This document shows positions 54,958 to 64,000 of a stretch of DNA of 64,000 nucleotides, in pieces (within the stretch, counting starts at the first letter, position 1; each line of letters opens with the position of its first letter). The DNA is taken from assembly GCF_019049625.1 (NCBI RefSeq), contig NZ_JAFMOY010000127.1, forward strand, positions 62,001 through 126,000. The letters are read 5' to 3'. The position numbers were made by a program, and so were the translations under genes. The stretch is from Rahnella ecdela (GTDB lineage Bacteria > Pseudomonadota > Gammaproteobacteria > Enterobacterales > Enterobacteriaceae). Below the pieces are notes generated by a model. It had not been told where the DNA came from. It was given only the letters and a program-made list of their open reading frames with translations, and made no database searches.

Positions 54958-55803
54958 TTACGACTTCAGCACGCCATCGAAATCAGAGGCATCGTGGCGT
55001 TCTTCCAGCTGTTCGTCACCCCAGGTGCGGTTAACAATACGGCCACGTTTCACCGCCGGACGGCTGGCAATATCCGCAGCCCAGCGCTGGAAATGCTTAT
55101 AGGATTTGATGTCGAGGAACTCGGCGGACTCGTACAAGCCGCCCTGCGCCAGACTGCCGTACCAGGTGAAAATGGCGATATCGGCAATGGTGTATTCTTC
55201 ACCGGCGATGAAACGGTGCTCCGCAAGCTGACGATCCAGCACATCCAGCTGACGTTTCGCTTCCATCGTAAAGCGGTTAATGGCGTATTCGATTTTGACC
55301 GGTGCGTAATGATAAAAATGCCCGAAGCCGCCGCCCAGATAAGGCGCGGAGCCTTGCAGCCAGAACAACCAGTTCAGGGTTTCGGTACGACCGGCGAGAT
55401 CTTTCGGCAGGAACTTACCGAATTTTTCGGCCAGGTACAGCAGGATATTGCCGGATTCAAACACGCGGATCGGCGGCGTGGTCGAGTTATCCAGCAGTGC
55501 CGGAATTTTTGAGTTCGGGTTAACGTCCACAAATCCGCTGGAGAACTGATCGCCTTCGTTGATGCGGATAATAAACGCATCATATTCCGCACCGCTGACG
55601 CCTTGTTCCAGCAATTCTTCCAGCAGGATCGTCACTTTCTGGCCGTTCGGTGTGCCAAGAGAATACAGCTGAAGCGGGTGTTTACCGACCGGCAGCGTTT
55701 TCTCATGCGTCGGGCCCGCTATCGGGCGGTTGATGTTCGAGAACTTGCTGACTTCGTCTTTATTCCAGGTCCAGACTTTCGGTGGCTGATACTGTTCTGA
55801 CAT
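54958..55803 (-). CDS. yghU: Glutathione S-transferase-like disulfide reductase YghU
   Basis: 281-residue Nu-class GST with disulfide-bond reductase activity in E. coli. N-terminal thioredoxin-like domain with PLQLYSLGTPNGQKVTILLEE (Ser/Thr/Asn of the glutathione site, about 44–60) and NSKIPALLD; helical domain with GQGP-like SAPYLGGGFGHFY. Near-identical to YghU over its whole length from memory. It lies convergent with yghX; the two are also near each other in E. coli. Confidence 0.94.
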   Translation of the reverse strand: MSEQYQPPKVWTWNKDEVSKFSNINRPIAGPTHEKTLPVGKHPLQLYSLGTPNGQKVTILLEELLEQGVSGAEYDAFIIRINEGDQFSSGFVDVNPNSKIPALLDNSTTPPIRVFESGNILLYLAEKFGKFLPKDLAGRTETLNWLFWLQGSAPYLGGGFGHFYHYAPVKIEYAINRFTMEAKRQLDVLDRQLAEHRFIAGEEYTIADIAIFTWYGSLAQGGLYESAEFLDIKSYKHFQRWAADIASRPAVKRGRIVNRTWGDEQLEERHDASDFDGVLKS

Positions 55804-55892
55804 GACATTCTCCGCATCTTTTTTTGAGGATAAGACTCAAAAGTTTAGCAGGAGATAATCAACGATGACGCTGAGAATGTGCCCTGTGCCGG

Positions 55893-56795
55893 TCAGTGAA
55901 TTTCTTCCACCATCCAGTCGTGAAATGCCTGCACTTCCGGGCGTTGTAATGATTTTGCAGAGCTGACGAGATAATAAGACCAGGTGATTGGCAGCGACAT
56001 TTGCGGGAATAACTGCACCAGCCGGTGAATATCTAAATCCTGCTGCACCAGCGCTTTGCGTACCAGCGTGATGCCCTGACCGCTGAGCACGGCCTGGATC
56101 ACCGCGGCGGTGGAATTAATATGCTGATGTGACTGGCGTACGCCGTCCAGCCCGCATTTTTTCAGTACGCTTTCCCACAGCGGGAAATTCGCGCCAGGGT
56201 GCGGCGTGTCGTCGTGGATTAGCTTTTGTTCATACAGCCAGGCATTGCTGATCTTTTTATCTGCGGGCAGCAAGGACGGGCTGCACACCATCACCACTTC
56301 TTCATCCATCAGCCAGGTGGCGTGTAACCCCGGCCAGTTTCCTGGTCCGCAGCGGATACCGATATCGGCTTCACCATGTGCAAGATCGGTGAGCCGGTCT
56401 GCGACGTCCAGACGGATATCAATGTTCTGGTGGCGTTCTGAAAAACGGTTAAGCCGCGGCATCAGCCAGTTCATCACCAGCACCTGCGAGGCGGTGACCA
56501 CCACCACTGAGCGCGCACTGCGCCCGCGAAGTTTTGTCAGGCCGCTTTCCAGTTTATCCAGTCCGAGCGAGATGTCATCGAGCGCATCATGCACATCGCT
56601 GAGCAGCGTGAGGCGTTCACTGCCGGAGCGGCTGCGCGTAAGCAGCGGATGTCCGACCCATTCTTCCAGTGCCCGCACCAGCTGGCCGACCGCAGCAGGT
56701 GTTACGCCCAGCTCATTCGCCGCGCCGGTAAAACTGCCGTGTCGCGCGGTGGCTTCAAAAGCCTGCAACCATTTCAGTCTCTTGAGGATTCGCAT
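55893..56795 (-). CDS. LysR-family regulator, GcvA-like
   Basis: 300-residue LysR protein. HTH in FEATARHGSFTGAANELGVTPAAVGQLVRALE-type N-terminus (helices about 12–42), followed by a GcvA-type effector domain (ADIGIRCGPGNWPGL, about 145). Start ATG 56795 replaces a TTG 11 codons upstream. Divergent from the SDR gene with 187 bp between starts, which makes that gene its probable target. Confidence 0.88.
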   Translation of the reverse strand: MRILKRLKWLQAFEATARHGSFTGAANELGVTPAAVGQLVRALEEWVGHPLLTRSRSGSERLTLLSDVHDALDDISLGLDKLESGLTKLRGRSARSVVVVTASQVLVMNWLMPRLNRFSERHQNIDIRLDVADRLTDLAHGEADIGIRCGPGNWPGLHATWLMDEEVVMVCSPSLLPADKKISNAWLYEQKLIHDDTPHPGANFPLWESVLKKCGLDGVRQSHQHINSTAAVIQAVLSGQGITLVRKALVQQDLDIHRLVQLFPQMSLPITWSYYLVSSAKSLQRPEVQAFHDWMVEEIH

Positions 56796-56982
56796 GATGT
56801 TCTCATCGTCGGGGCGATTTTTTTGCAAAGTACCAACGCACAGTAGCGAGATAGTTTTTCTTTGTCGATGACTTATTTCTTATGCGTCGCTGGCGGTGCG
56901 CATGGCTGGCATGATGACCTCATCAGCCGGAACGACGAACGGCTCCGGTTACACAGACAAAGAAAATATTGCGGAGATAAAA

Positions 56983-57759
56983 ATGATGAGCAACACATTC
57001 AGCGGTAAAAAATTATTGGTTGTTGGTGGTACAAGCGGCATGGGGCTGGAAACCGCGCTTCTGGTGCTGGAGCAGGGCGGCAGTGTGGTGCTGGTCGGTA
57101 ACCGTCAGGAAAAAGCCGACGCCGCGCAGCGTGAGCTTTCCGCACTCGGTCCGGTTTCCGTGCTGGTGGGTGATCTGATGACGGAGCAGGGCATGAATCA
57201 CATCCGTCACGCGATTAACGCGGAGCATCAGGATATTAGTCTGCTGGTGAATGCCGCGGGTGTGTTCTTCCCGAAACCTTTCGCGGAGCATGAAGAAGCC
57301 GATTACGACATGTATATGAACATTAACCGCGCGACGTTTTTCATCACCCGTGATGTAGTGAAAAATATGCTGGCAGCCGGAACGCGCGGTTCGGTGGTGA
57401 ATATCGGGTCGATGTGGGCGCAGCAGGCCATCGGTGCCACGCCTTCTTCCGCCTATTCAATGGCCAAAGCCGGGCTGCATGCGCTGACCAAAAACATGGC
57501 GATTGAGCTGGGCGGTCACGGCATCCGTGTCAACGCCGTGTCTCCGGCGGTGGTGCAGACGCCAATTTATGAAGGTTTTATCGCGAAAGATGAAGTGGAA
57601 GGTGTGATGAACAGCTTCAACAGTTTTCACCCGATTGGCCGCGTCGGTACGCCGCGTGATATCGCTGAAACCGTCGCGTTCCTGCTGAGCGAAAAAGCGG
57701 GTTGGGTCACCGGCGCAATCTGGGATATTGACGGCGGTGTGATGGCCGGTCGCAACTGA
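56983..57759 (+). CDS. Short-chain dehydrogenase/reductase (SDR)
   Basis: 258-residue NAD(P)-dependent oxidoreductase. Rossmann motif [11 protein letters not shown] (T-G-x3-G-x-G variant, about 12–22), NAAG at about 89, catalytic Tyr-x3-Lys in [10 protein letters not shown] (about 157), and Asn-Ser at NIGS(M). GCGGAG is eight bases before ATG 56983; the frame extends 29 codons upstream without sense. Substrate unknown. Convergent with the LacI gene 14 bp away. Confidence 0.9.
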   Translation: MMSNTFSGKKLLVVGGTSGMGLETALLVLEQGGSVVLVGNRQEKADAAQRELSALGPVSVLVGDLMTEQGMNHIRHAINAEHQDISLLVNAAGVFFPKPFAEHEEADYDMYMNINRATFFITRDVVKNMLAAGTRGSVVNIGSMWAQQAIGATPSSAYSMAKAGLHALTKNMAIELGGHGIRVNAVSPAVVQTPIYEGFIAKDEVEGVMNSFNSFHPIGRVGTPRDIAETVAFLLSEKAGWVTGAIWDIDGGVMAGRN

Positions 57760-57773
57760 TCATCATCGTCTGT

Positions 57774-58841
57774 TTATAAACCGGAAGGTTGCGTATACAA
57801 CCCTTTGCGCTTCCATTTCACATCGGCCACCGACTGGCCGGTGTGAATTTTGCCTTGCAGCAACAGGTTGAATTTTGCGCCCGCTGGCCGTGTAAGACGG
57901 CTTTGCAGAATATAAACCGCTTCACTGCCAAGTTCCCGGCAGGGCAACATCACCGAGGTAAAATCCATCGGCGAAAGAGTTTTCAGCTCATGTTCAAAAT
58001 CCATGCTGATCACTGAAATATCCTGCGGTACCTGAATACCGAGGGCGCTCAGGGCTTCCAGCGTGGCGTGTGCAATAGGCGTGCTCCCGCAGATAATGGC
58101 CGAAGGCAGGCATTCCGGTTTGCGTTCCCGTAAATATTTTTCAAAACTTTCCCGCGCCTGTTCTTTCCCGTTACCGTGATTAATCAGCAGATGCGTCGCT
58201 TCGTCGAACACAATGTGATGTTCCAGACAGGCGCGTTTGAAGCCGTCCAGCCTTTGCATCATGGTTTCACGCCGTAAATCGGTGAACAGTAAAACCGGAC
58301 GATGTCCTTTCTGAAATAGAAAATTAGCCGCGCTGTAACCGATGGAATAATGGTCCGCAGATACGCAATCGAGCCGCATCTCGCGGTCTTTGGCATTGAC
58401 CATCACTACCGGTTTATTTGCCTCTGCCGCCAGCCGGTAAAGCATGCCGTCATCAATTCCGATAATTATAATGCCATCGATGTCGGTCTGGTGCAGCGCC
58501 TGCATAAAGGAGGCGATATCCGGATCATTGACATTCAGGGCACATTTGCGGATGTGAATATCAAAACGGGCGACTTCTGCGGTGATCTGCTGAATGGCTT
58601 CGTAATAATACAGATCTTCATACGGCGAGAAAGCCTCAGGCGGCGCACAGATTAACAGAGAGTTCATTAACAGACGGCTGGAGGGAATGTCGCGTAAAAT
58701 ACCCATAGTTCTCGCATGGTTAAATACCTTTTCTTTTGCCTGCGGACTCACATTTGATTTACCCGCCAGCACACGGGAAACAGTGCTCGGAGAAAGCCCG
58801 GTTAACTCCGCAATTTGCCTGATTTTTAATTTTCCCGTCAT
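57774..58841 (-). CDS. LacI-family transcriptional repressor
   Basis: 355 residues. N-terminal HTH IRQIAELTGLSPSTVSRVLAGKSNVSPQ (split; about 7–32) and hinge, then a periplasmic-binding-like sugar-sensing domain (about 60–340). It is divergent from three oxidoreductase genes and a symporter, and most likely represses them until a sugar or its oxidised product binds. Confidence 0.92.
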   Translation of the reverse strand: MTGKLKIRQIAELTGLSPSTVSRVLAGKSNVSPQAKEKVFNHARTMGILRDIPSSRLLMNSLLICAPPEAFSPYEDLYYYEAIQQITAEVARFDIHIRKCALNVNDPDIASFMQALHQTDIDGIIIIGIDDGMLYRLAAEANKPVVMVNAKDREMRLDCVSADHYSIGYSAANFLFQKGHRPVLLFTDLRRETMMQRLDGFKRACLEHHIVFDEATHLLINHGNGKEQARESFEKYLRERKPECLPSAIICGSTPIAHATLEALSALGIQVPQDISVISMDFEHELKTLSPMDFTSVMLPCRELGSEAVYILQSRLTRPAGAKFNLLLQGKIHTGQSVADVKWKRKGLYTQPSGL

Positions 58842-59125
58842 TTTGTGATCAACGCCTCATTAGAGTATGGACTTATTACCACGGTTAACTGTTTGTAATT
58901 ATTCAGCTATTCCCCATCATAGCAAAACCATTCTGCTGCACTGCAATTCCTGTCACAAATAGCGGTTGTTGGAAAAAAAAGCCATTACTACTCTCCTGAA
59001 TATAAACCTCATAAATCAAAACAAGGTATTTAGCCGGGCCGGATTTTTTAATGAATTCAGTCAGGTGACGCCTTTTGTGTGGCTTTAAATCAGCCTCCGT
59101 CAGCGTTTAAATCAGGAGTCAGATA
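58842..59125. promoter_or_regulatory. Divergent control region of the LacI / oxidoreductase locus
   Basis: 284 bp, AT-rich near the LacI start. It should contain the LacI operator; no perfect palindrome was recognised. The first oxidoreductase start has AGTCAGATA upstream. Confidence 0.5.
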
Positions 59126-60301
59126 ATGCTTAAAATAGCTGTCATCGGTACCGGTAATATTTCGCATAACCATATTCAGGGATATTTGGAGTTTGCCGGT
59201 CGCTGCCAGATTGTGGCTTTGGTCGATATTTATCCGGAAAAAGCGGAGGAGAAAAAACGTCACTATGGTTTGAACGACGCCAAAGTGTACGCCAGCCATC
59301 ACGACGTGCTTAACGATCCTGATATTGATGTGTTTGATGTCTGTACGCCGCCTTATGTGCACGCCGAAATTTCTATTGATGCCCTGAATGCGGGAAAACA
59401 TGTGCTCTGCGAAAAGCCGATGGCGGCCTCATTACAGGAATGTGATGCGATGATTGGCGCGGCGCAGGCCAGCGGTAAAACGCTTTCTATTATTGCGCAA
59501 AACCGTTTTACCGATGCGTTCTGGCGTCTGAAAAAAGTACTCGATTCCGGTGAGACCGGCAAAGTGTGCCACGCGCAGGTCGATTCCTTCTGGTGGCGCG
59601 GGCATTCGTATTACGACCTGTGGTGGCGCGGAACCTGGGAAAAAGAAGCGGGCGGTTGCACGCTCAATCACGCGGTTCACCATATCGATGCTATTCAGTG
59701 GATGCTTGGTTTCCCGACCGAAGTGGTGTCGATGATCACCAACGCCGCACACGATAACGCTGAAGTGGAAGACCTCTCTGCGGCGATTTTCAAATATGAT
59801 TCCGGCGCTCTGACGCAACTGACGGCGTCGGTAGTGCATCACGGTGAAGATCAGAAGATTGTCATTCAGGGGGAAAAAGCACGGATTTCCGCGCCGTGGG
59901 ATAAGTACGCCAGCATTTCTGCGCCCAACGGATTTCCGGTTGAAGCGCGTGATACGGCACGCGAAAACCGCCTCGAAGACGCCTATCAGTCCATCCCCAA
60001 ACTCACCTATACGCTGCACACAGGCCAGATCGACAACTTCCTGACCGCTCTGGAAACGCAGTCTGCGCCGCTGATTGACGGCGTGCAGGGTAAACGTTCG
60101 CTGGAACTGATTGCTGCCATTTATAAATCGGCCATTACCCGCAGCATTGTGACGTTGCCGCTGGTGCCGACGGATCCGTTTTATCAGACCGGCGGACTGG
60201 TTTCGCTGGCACCGCATTTTTACGAGAAATCCGCCTCGGTGGAAAACTTCGCCAACGAAGATGCGATCCCGCTGGGTAAAAACATGGATACAGGAGCCTG
60301 A
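59126..60301 (+). CDS. Gfo/Idh/MocA-family oxidoreductase 1
   Basis: 391-residue NAD(P)-dependent sugar dehydrogenase. Rossmann motif VIGTGNISHNH (about 6–16), the family Lys motif LCEKPMAASL (about 96) and the catalytic-histidine segment LNHAVHHIDAIQWMLG (about 180–195). Likely oxidises a sugar or glycoside hydroxyl, often at C3. First of three paralogous genes; two bases separate it from the next. Specific substrate unknown. Confidence 0.9.
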   Translation: MLKIAVIGTGNISHNHIQGYLEFAGRCQIVALVDIYPEKAEEKKRHYGLNDAKVYASHHDVLNDPDIDVFDVCTPPYVHAEISIDALNAGKHVLCEKPMAASLQECDAMIGAAQASGKTLSIIAQNRFTDAFWRLKKVLDSGETGKVCHAQVDSFWWRGHSYYDLWWRGTWEKEAGGCTLNHAVHHIDAIQWMLGFPTEVVSMITNAAHDNAEVEDLSAAIFKYDSGALTQLTASVVHHGEDQKIVIQGEKARISAPWDKYASISAPNGFPVEARDTARENRLEDAYQSIPKLTYTLHTGQIDNFLTALETQSAPLIDGVQGKRSLELIAAIYKSAITRSIVTLPLVPTDPFYQTGGLVSLAPHFYEKSASVENFANEDAIPLGKNMDTGA

Positions 60302-60303
60302 AC

Positions 60304-61371
60304 ATGAGCATCAGAGACGGAATGAACTATGCCCCCGTGGGCAAACCGCAGCCCGTGGTCAAACCGGGAGAATTCGTGATTGCTGCCGCAGCGCTGGATC
60401 ACGGGCATATTTACGGCATGTGCAATGGCCTGATCGAAGCGGGTGCCAGCCTGAAATGGGTTTACGATCCGGATCCGGAAAAAGTGCAGAAGTTCGTTGC
60501 GCAGTATCCGCAGGTGAAAGTCGCCGGATCCCTGCAAACTATCCTCGATGATAAAGAAGTTCAGCTGGTGGCAGGGGCGGGAGTTCCGTCACAACGTTGC
60601 GCGCTGGGGCTGAAAGTGATGGACGCCGGTAAAGATTATTTTACCGATAAAGCGCCGCTCACCACGCTGGAGCAGCTGGCAGCGGCGAAAGAAAAAGTGA
60701 CGTCGACGGGGCGTAAATACGCGGTGTATTACAGCGAAAGGCTGCATGTGGAAAGCGCGGTCTTTGCGGGACAACTGGTGCAGGAAGGGGCCATCGGTCG
60801 GGTGATTCAGACGCTCGGCACCGGACCGCATCGTGAAGGGGAAGGGCGTCCTGACTGGTTTTACGAACGGGAACGTTTCGGCGGCATTTTGTGTGATATC
60901 GGCAGCCATCAGATTGAACAGTTCCTGTTTTATACCGGCAACAGCAATGCCCGCGTGGTAGCGGCTCAGGCGCTGAATTTCAATCATCCGCAATATCCGA
61001 AGTTTGAGGATTTTGGCGACACCATGCTGGAAGGTGAAAACGGTGCGCGCGGGTATTTCCGCTGTGACTGGTTCACGCCGCAGGGGCTGAGTACCTGGGG
61101 AGACGGGCGTCTGACGCTGCTCGGCACCGAAGGTTATATCGAAATCCGCAAATATGTTGATCTCACACGCGGCGAACAGGATGTGGTGTATCTGGTCAAC
61201 GGGGAAGGGGAATTCCGTTATCCGGTTTCCGGCAACGTCGGCTTCCCGTTCTTCGGTCAGCTGATCCGCGATTGTCTTAACCGCACCGAAAAAGCCATGA
61301 CGCAGGAACATGCGTTTAAGGCCGCAGAACTGTGTGTGCGGGCGCAGATGCTGGCAAACGGCACGCACTGA
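60304..61371 (+). CDS. Gfo/Idh/MocA-family protein 2, atypical nucleotide site
   Basis: 355 residues. Overall fold matches the family (DIGSHQIEQFLFY is the usual catalytic-helix region, about 200; GGILCDIG precedes it), but the first loop reads AAALDHGHIYGM instead of GxGxxG, and the EKP motif is DKAPLTT. It may bind cofactor differently or act as a lyase/hydrolase. ATG at 60304 is two bases after the previous stop. Compare the 59126 and 61385 products. Confidence 0.82.
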   Translation: MSIRDGMNYAPVGKPQPVVKPGEFVIAAAALDHGHIYGMCNGLIEAGASLKWVYDPDPEKVQKFVAQYPQVKVAGSLQTILDDKEVQLVAGAGVPSQRCALGLKVMDAGKDYFTDKAPLTTLEQLAAAKEKVTSTGRKYAVYYSERLHVESAVFAGQLVQEGAIGRVIQTLGTGPHREGEGRPDWFYERERFGGILCDIGSHQIEQFLFYTGNSNARVVAAQALNFNHPQYPKFEDFGDTMLEGENGARGYFRCDWFTPQGLSTWGDGRLTLLGTEGYIEIRKYVDLTRGEQDVVYLVNGEGEFRYPVSGNVGFPFFGQLIRDCLNRTEKAMTQEHAFKAAELCVRAQMLANGTH

Positions 61372-61384
61372 CAGGAGACTCACC

Positions 61385-62407
61385 ATGAAAACGCTTCAGG
61401 CGGCAGTGATCGGCTGCGGATCCATTCATAACTGTCATGTGGTGGCGATTGAACATGACGCTGACAGCCGTTTGCGCGCCATCGTGGAAACCGATATCGC
61501 CAAAGGGCAGCAGCTGGCGCAGCGTTATGGATGTGATTTTTATGCGGATTATCATGAAATGTTGCGAGACCCGCTCATCGACGTGGTACATATCTGCCTG
61601 CCGCATCATTTGCATCTGGAAACGATCCTCGCCGCGCTGGCGGCGGGAAAACACGTGTTCACCGAGAAACCACTGGCGCTGAATTCGGGGGAAGTGAAGA
61701 TCCTCCGGCAGGCAGCTGAAAATGCGCAGGGAAGGGTGGGCGTGTGTTACCAGAACCGCCTGAACCCGTCGAGCCAGAAAATCAAAACGTGGCTGGAGAG
61801 CGGTCAGCTCGGGCGGATGCAGAGCATTAAAGCGGTGCTGACCTGGTCACGCGGCGGGGCATATTACACCGAGAGCCCGTGGCGCGGGCGTTTCGACACC
61901 GAAGGCGGGAGTCTGCTGATCAATCAGGCCATTCACACGCTGGATCTGATGCAATGGTTTGGCGGCGGCGTTCTGGCGGTAAAAGGCGTGGTGGATAGCA
62001 CGTTTCTCGGCGATGTAACGGAAAATGAGGACAGCGCGATGGCCAGCCTGCAACTGGCCAACGGCGCGCGCGGACTGTTTTATGCCACCAACTGTCACAG
62101 CACTGATTCGCCGCTGCTGCTGGAAATTCACTGCGAAAATGGCCTGTTGCAGCTGCATCACAACGCACTGTGGCTGATTCAGGGCAAAAACCGGACTCAG
62201 CTTATCAGCGATGAAAAACCGGCGGGAGCGGCGAAAAGTTACTGGGGCGACAGCCACCGGCAGGCGGTTTTAAATTTCTACCAAAGCATCCGTCATCCAC
62301 AGGAAAATAATTATACCGCTGTGGCGGAGGCGGAGATTTCTCTCAATATCGTCGGGGCAATTTATCGCTCCTCACAATTAAGAACCTGGATAACGCTTAC
62401 CGATTAA
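61385..62407 (+). CDS. Gfo/Idh/MocA-family oxidoreductase 3
   Basis: 340-residue oxidoreductase. Rossmann motif VIGCGSIHNCHV (about 7–18), EKP motif TEKPLALNSG (about 95), and catalytic segment NQAIHTLDLMQWFGG (about 178). ATG at 61385 is preceded by ACAGGAGAC, 14 bp after the previous stop; a frame extension into the second gene is not used. Probably works on the same sugar pathway as the first two. Confidence 0.9.
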   Translation: MKTLQAAVIGCGSIHNCHVVAIEHDADSRLRAIVETDIAKGQQLAQRYGCDFYADYHEMLRDPLIDVVHICLPHHLHLETILAALAAGKHVFTEKPLALNSGEVKILRQAAENAQGRVGVCYQNRLNPSSQKIKTWLESGQLGRMQSIKAVLTWSRGGAYYTESPWRGRFDTEGGSLLINQAIHTLDLMQWFGGGVLAVKGVVDSTFLGDVTENEDSAMASLQLANGARGLFYATNCHSTDSPLLLEIHCENGLLQLHHNALWLIQGKNRTQLISDEKPAGAAKSYWGDSHRQAVLNFYQSIRHPQENNYTAVAEAEISLNIVGAIYRSSQLRTWITLTD

Positions 62408-62447
62408 ATAATTTTAATAATAACCCTACACTGACAGGATAATAAAA

Positions 62448-64000
62448 ATGAAACCAACTGAACGCAGAGTCGGTTACGGCACGGCCATCGGGTATGGTGT
62501 GACCGATTTATTTGGTGGTGGTGCATTTGCCGTTATTGGCACCTGGCTATTATTCTTCTATACCACTTATTGCGGATTGTCGGTTTTTGAGGCCGGTTCT
62601 ATTTTCGCTATCGCCCGCGTTATCGATGCCATATTAAGCCCGATAATGGGCTATATCACCGATAATTTCGGCAATACCTGGCTCGGTAAAAAATTCGGTC
62701 GCCGCCGGTTCTTCCTGCTGATAAGCGCTCCGCTGATGTTCCTGTACGCGCTGGTCTGGGTCACGGACATGAGCTACTGGTATTATCTCGGTACCTATCT
62801 TTCTATCGAATTGTTATCCGCGATGGTACTTGTTCCGTGGGAAACACTTTCGGCGGAGATGACTAACCGGTTCAGTGAACGAACCCGTCTTTCGGGCGTT
62901 CGCATGATTTGTTCTCAGCTTGGCGGCCTGCTCGCGGTGTCTATTCCCGGCGTGATAATGATGTTCACCGGCAAAGACAACTCGCTGACGTACACCTACA
63001 CCGGCCTGATTTTTGCCTGTATTTTCTGCGTGGCGGTATTCACTACCTGGATGTGTACCTGGGAGGCTAAAGACGTCCGCGAAGAGTTCGAACCCGAGCC
63101 GTTAACAGCCGGGGGCGGTAGTCTGTGGCATCATTTAAAAAGCCTGGTGTTAGATCTCTTTTCATCCTTTAAAATTCGCATGTTCCGCCAGCATATTATT
63201 ATCTATATCTTTTCATTTACCGCGTTGGATGTATTTGGTGCGGTATTTACCTATTACGTAGTGTATGGATTACATCAGGATGCTGCATCGGTTTCCGGTT
63301 ATTTAAGTGTGGCAGCGTTAGTCTCTGTGCCTTCCACTTTCGGATTTATGATGTTGCTGGAAAAACTCAACATGTCGCCATCTGCGGCGTTACGGCTTTC
63401 TTACGGTATTATTTTTGGCGTACTGGTATTTCTGTTTTATCTTTATATTTCAGATGCGGCAGTTTCATGGTTACTGTTCTCAGCAATATTTTCGGTATTT
63501 GGCTTTGCCCGCGCCGGTCTTTATTATATTCCGTGGAATATCTACAGCTTTATTCCCGACGTTGATGAAATCGTCACCAAAAAACGCCGTGAAGGGATCT
63601 TTGCCGGTGTGATGGTGCTGACCCGCAAAAGCACCGTGGCGCTGGCGATTATGCTGATTGGTACGGTCTTGCAGGAAAGCGGATTTGTGAAAGGGCAGGG
63701 AGTCCAGCCGGAGAGCGCATTGCACGCGATTATCGGCCTGCTGATTTTTGCCACCGGCGCACTGCTGGCGGTCAGTTTTTACATGACGTTTAGATTCAAA
63801 CTGACCCGCGATACCCACAAAACGCTTATCAAAGAAGTCGCACGCCTGAAACTGGGTGGCGACCTTGATGATTGCACACCGGAGTGCCAGAAAGTGATCA
63901 AAGACCTGACCGGCTACGACTACAAAGAAGTCTGGGGCGGCAGTGCGACGCGCAAAACCGTACGCGGTGAACTGCCGGCAGGCTCTGGCGGCGCACTGGG
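62448..64000 (+). CDS. GPH-family sugar:cation symporter (3' end cut by window)
   Basis: 517 codons with no stop before the window end. N-terminus MKPTERRVGYGTAIGYGVTD and the first-loop motif YITDNFGNTWLGKKFGRRRFF (interrupted) mark the glycoside-pentoside-hexuronide:cation symporter family (MFS_2). Twelve hydrophobic segments are expected, with ten or more seen. ACAGGA precedes the ATG, 40 bp after oxidoreductase 3. It should import the sugar used by this locus; substrate unknown. Confidence 0.88.
   Translation, partial: MKPTERRVGYGTAIGYGVTDLFGGGAFAVIGTWLLFFYTTYCGLSVFEAGSIFAIARVIDAILSPIMGYITDNFGNTWLGKKFGRRRFFLLISAPLMFLYALVWVTDMSYWYYLGTYLSIELLSAMVLVPWETLSAEMTNRFSERTRLSGVRMICSQLGGLLAVSIPGVIMMFTGKDNSLTYTYTGLIFACIFCVAVFTTWMCTWEAKDVREEFEPEPLTAGGGSLWHHLKSLVLDLFSSFKIRMFRQHIIIYIFSFTALDVFGAVFTYYVVYGLHQDAASVSGYLSVAALVSVPSTFGFMMLLEKLNMSPSAALRLSYGIIFGVLVFLFYLYISDAAVSWLLFSAIFSVFGFARAGLYYIPWNIYSFIPDVDEIVTKKRREGIFAGVMVLTRKSTVALAIMLIGTVLQESGFVKGQGVQPESALHAIIGLLIFATGALLAVSFYMTFRFKLTRDTHKTLIKEVARLKLGGDLDDCTPECQKVIKDLTGYDYKEVWGGSATRKTVRGELPAGSGGAL

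Overview
The window looks like a chromosomal segment of an enterobacterium close to Rahnella and its relatives (Yersiniaceae); the genus is an inference from gene order and protein similarity recalled from memory. About 52 protein genes and six tRNA genes are supported. Gene order resembles the E. coli gltX–nupC–mntH–ypeC–yfeO–glk–ypdBA–alaC neighbourhood, with lineage-specific genes inserted. The two ends cut through genes: eutB at the left and a sugar/cation symporter at the right.

Layout. 1–2.2 kb: ethanolamine ammonia-lyase subunits (eutBC). 2.2–5.8 kb: tRNA-Lys and three identical tRNA-Val genes (minus strand), gltX, a formate/nitrite-type channel, two tRNA-Ala genes. 5.9–9.3 kb: nupC, mntH and a His-rich DUF2502 protein. 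9.4–14.7 kb: aldo-keto reductase, indolepyruvate decarboxylase (ipdC), a LysR regulator divergent from a PACE efflux protein, an aspartate/glutamate racemase. 14.7–22 kb: yfeO, glk, the YpdA/YpdB pyruvate-sensing two-component pair, a GNAT acetyltransferase and alaC with a structured leader. 22–25.2 kb: cytochrome b561, a DUF4153 membrane protein and a SnoaL-like protein.

25.3–30.1 kb is a complete curli locus, csgDEFG divergent from csgBAC. 30.1–50.8 kb is a complete formate hydrogenlyase (FHL) locus: a NiCoT nickel transporter, hypF, fdhF, hydN, hycA to hycI (all minus strand), then divergent hypABCDE and fhlA. The parts fit together: NiCoT brings in nickel, HypA–F build the NiFe(CN)2CO site, HycI trims HycE, FdhF oxidises formate, HydN/HycB/HycF/HycG carry electrons, HycC/HycD anchor the complex in the membrane, and FhlA with sigma-54 switches the set on. 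The FdhF active-site residue is encoded as cysteine rather than selenocysteine, and a shared motif TCGACA-NTTA-TGTCG sits at three FHL control regions.

50.8–57.8 kb holds small redox and regulatory genes: tautomerase, carboxymuconolactone decarboxylase-like protein, two LysR regulators, a theta-subunit homologue, an orphan glycosyltransferase, YghX, YghU and an SDR. 57.8–64 kb is a carbohydrate locus: a LacI regulator divergent from three consecutive Gfo/Idh/MocA oxidoreductases and a GPH-family symporter. It is the least explained part and runs off the window. A dispersed palindromic repeat of about 120 bp occurs three times (17.3, 29.0 and 33.5 kb). No phage, insertion sequence or CRISPR array was seen.
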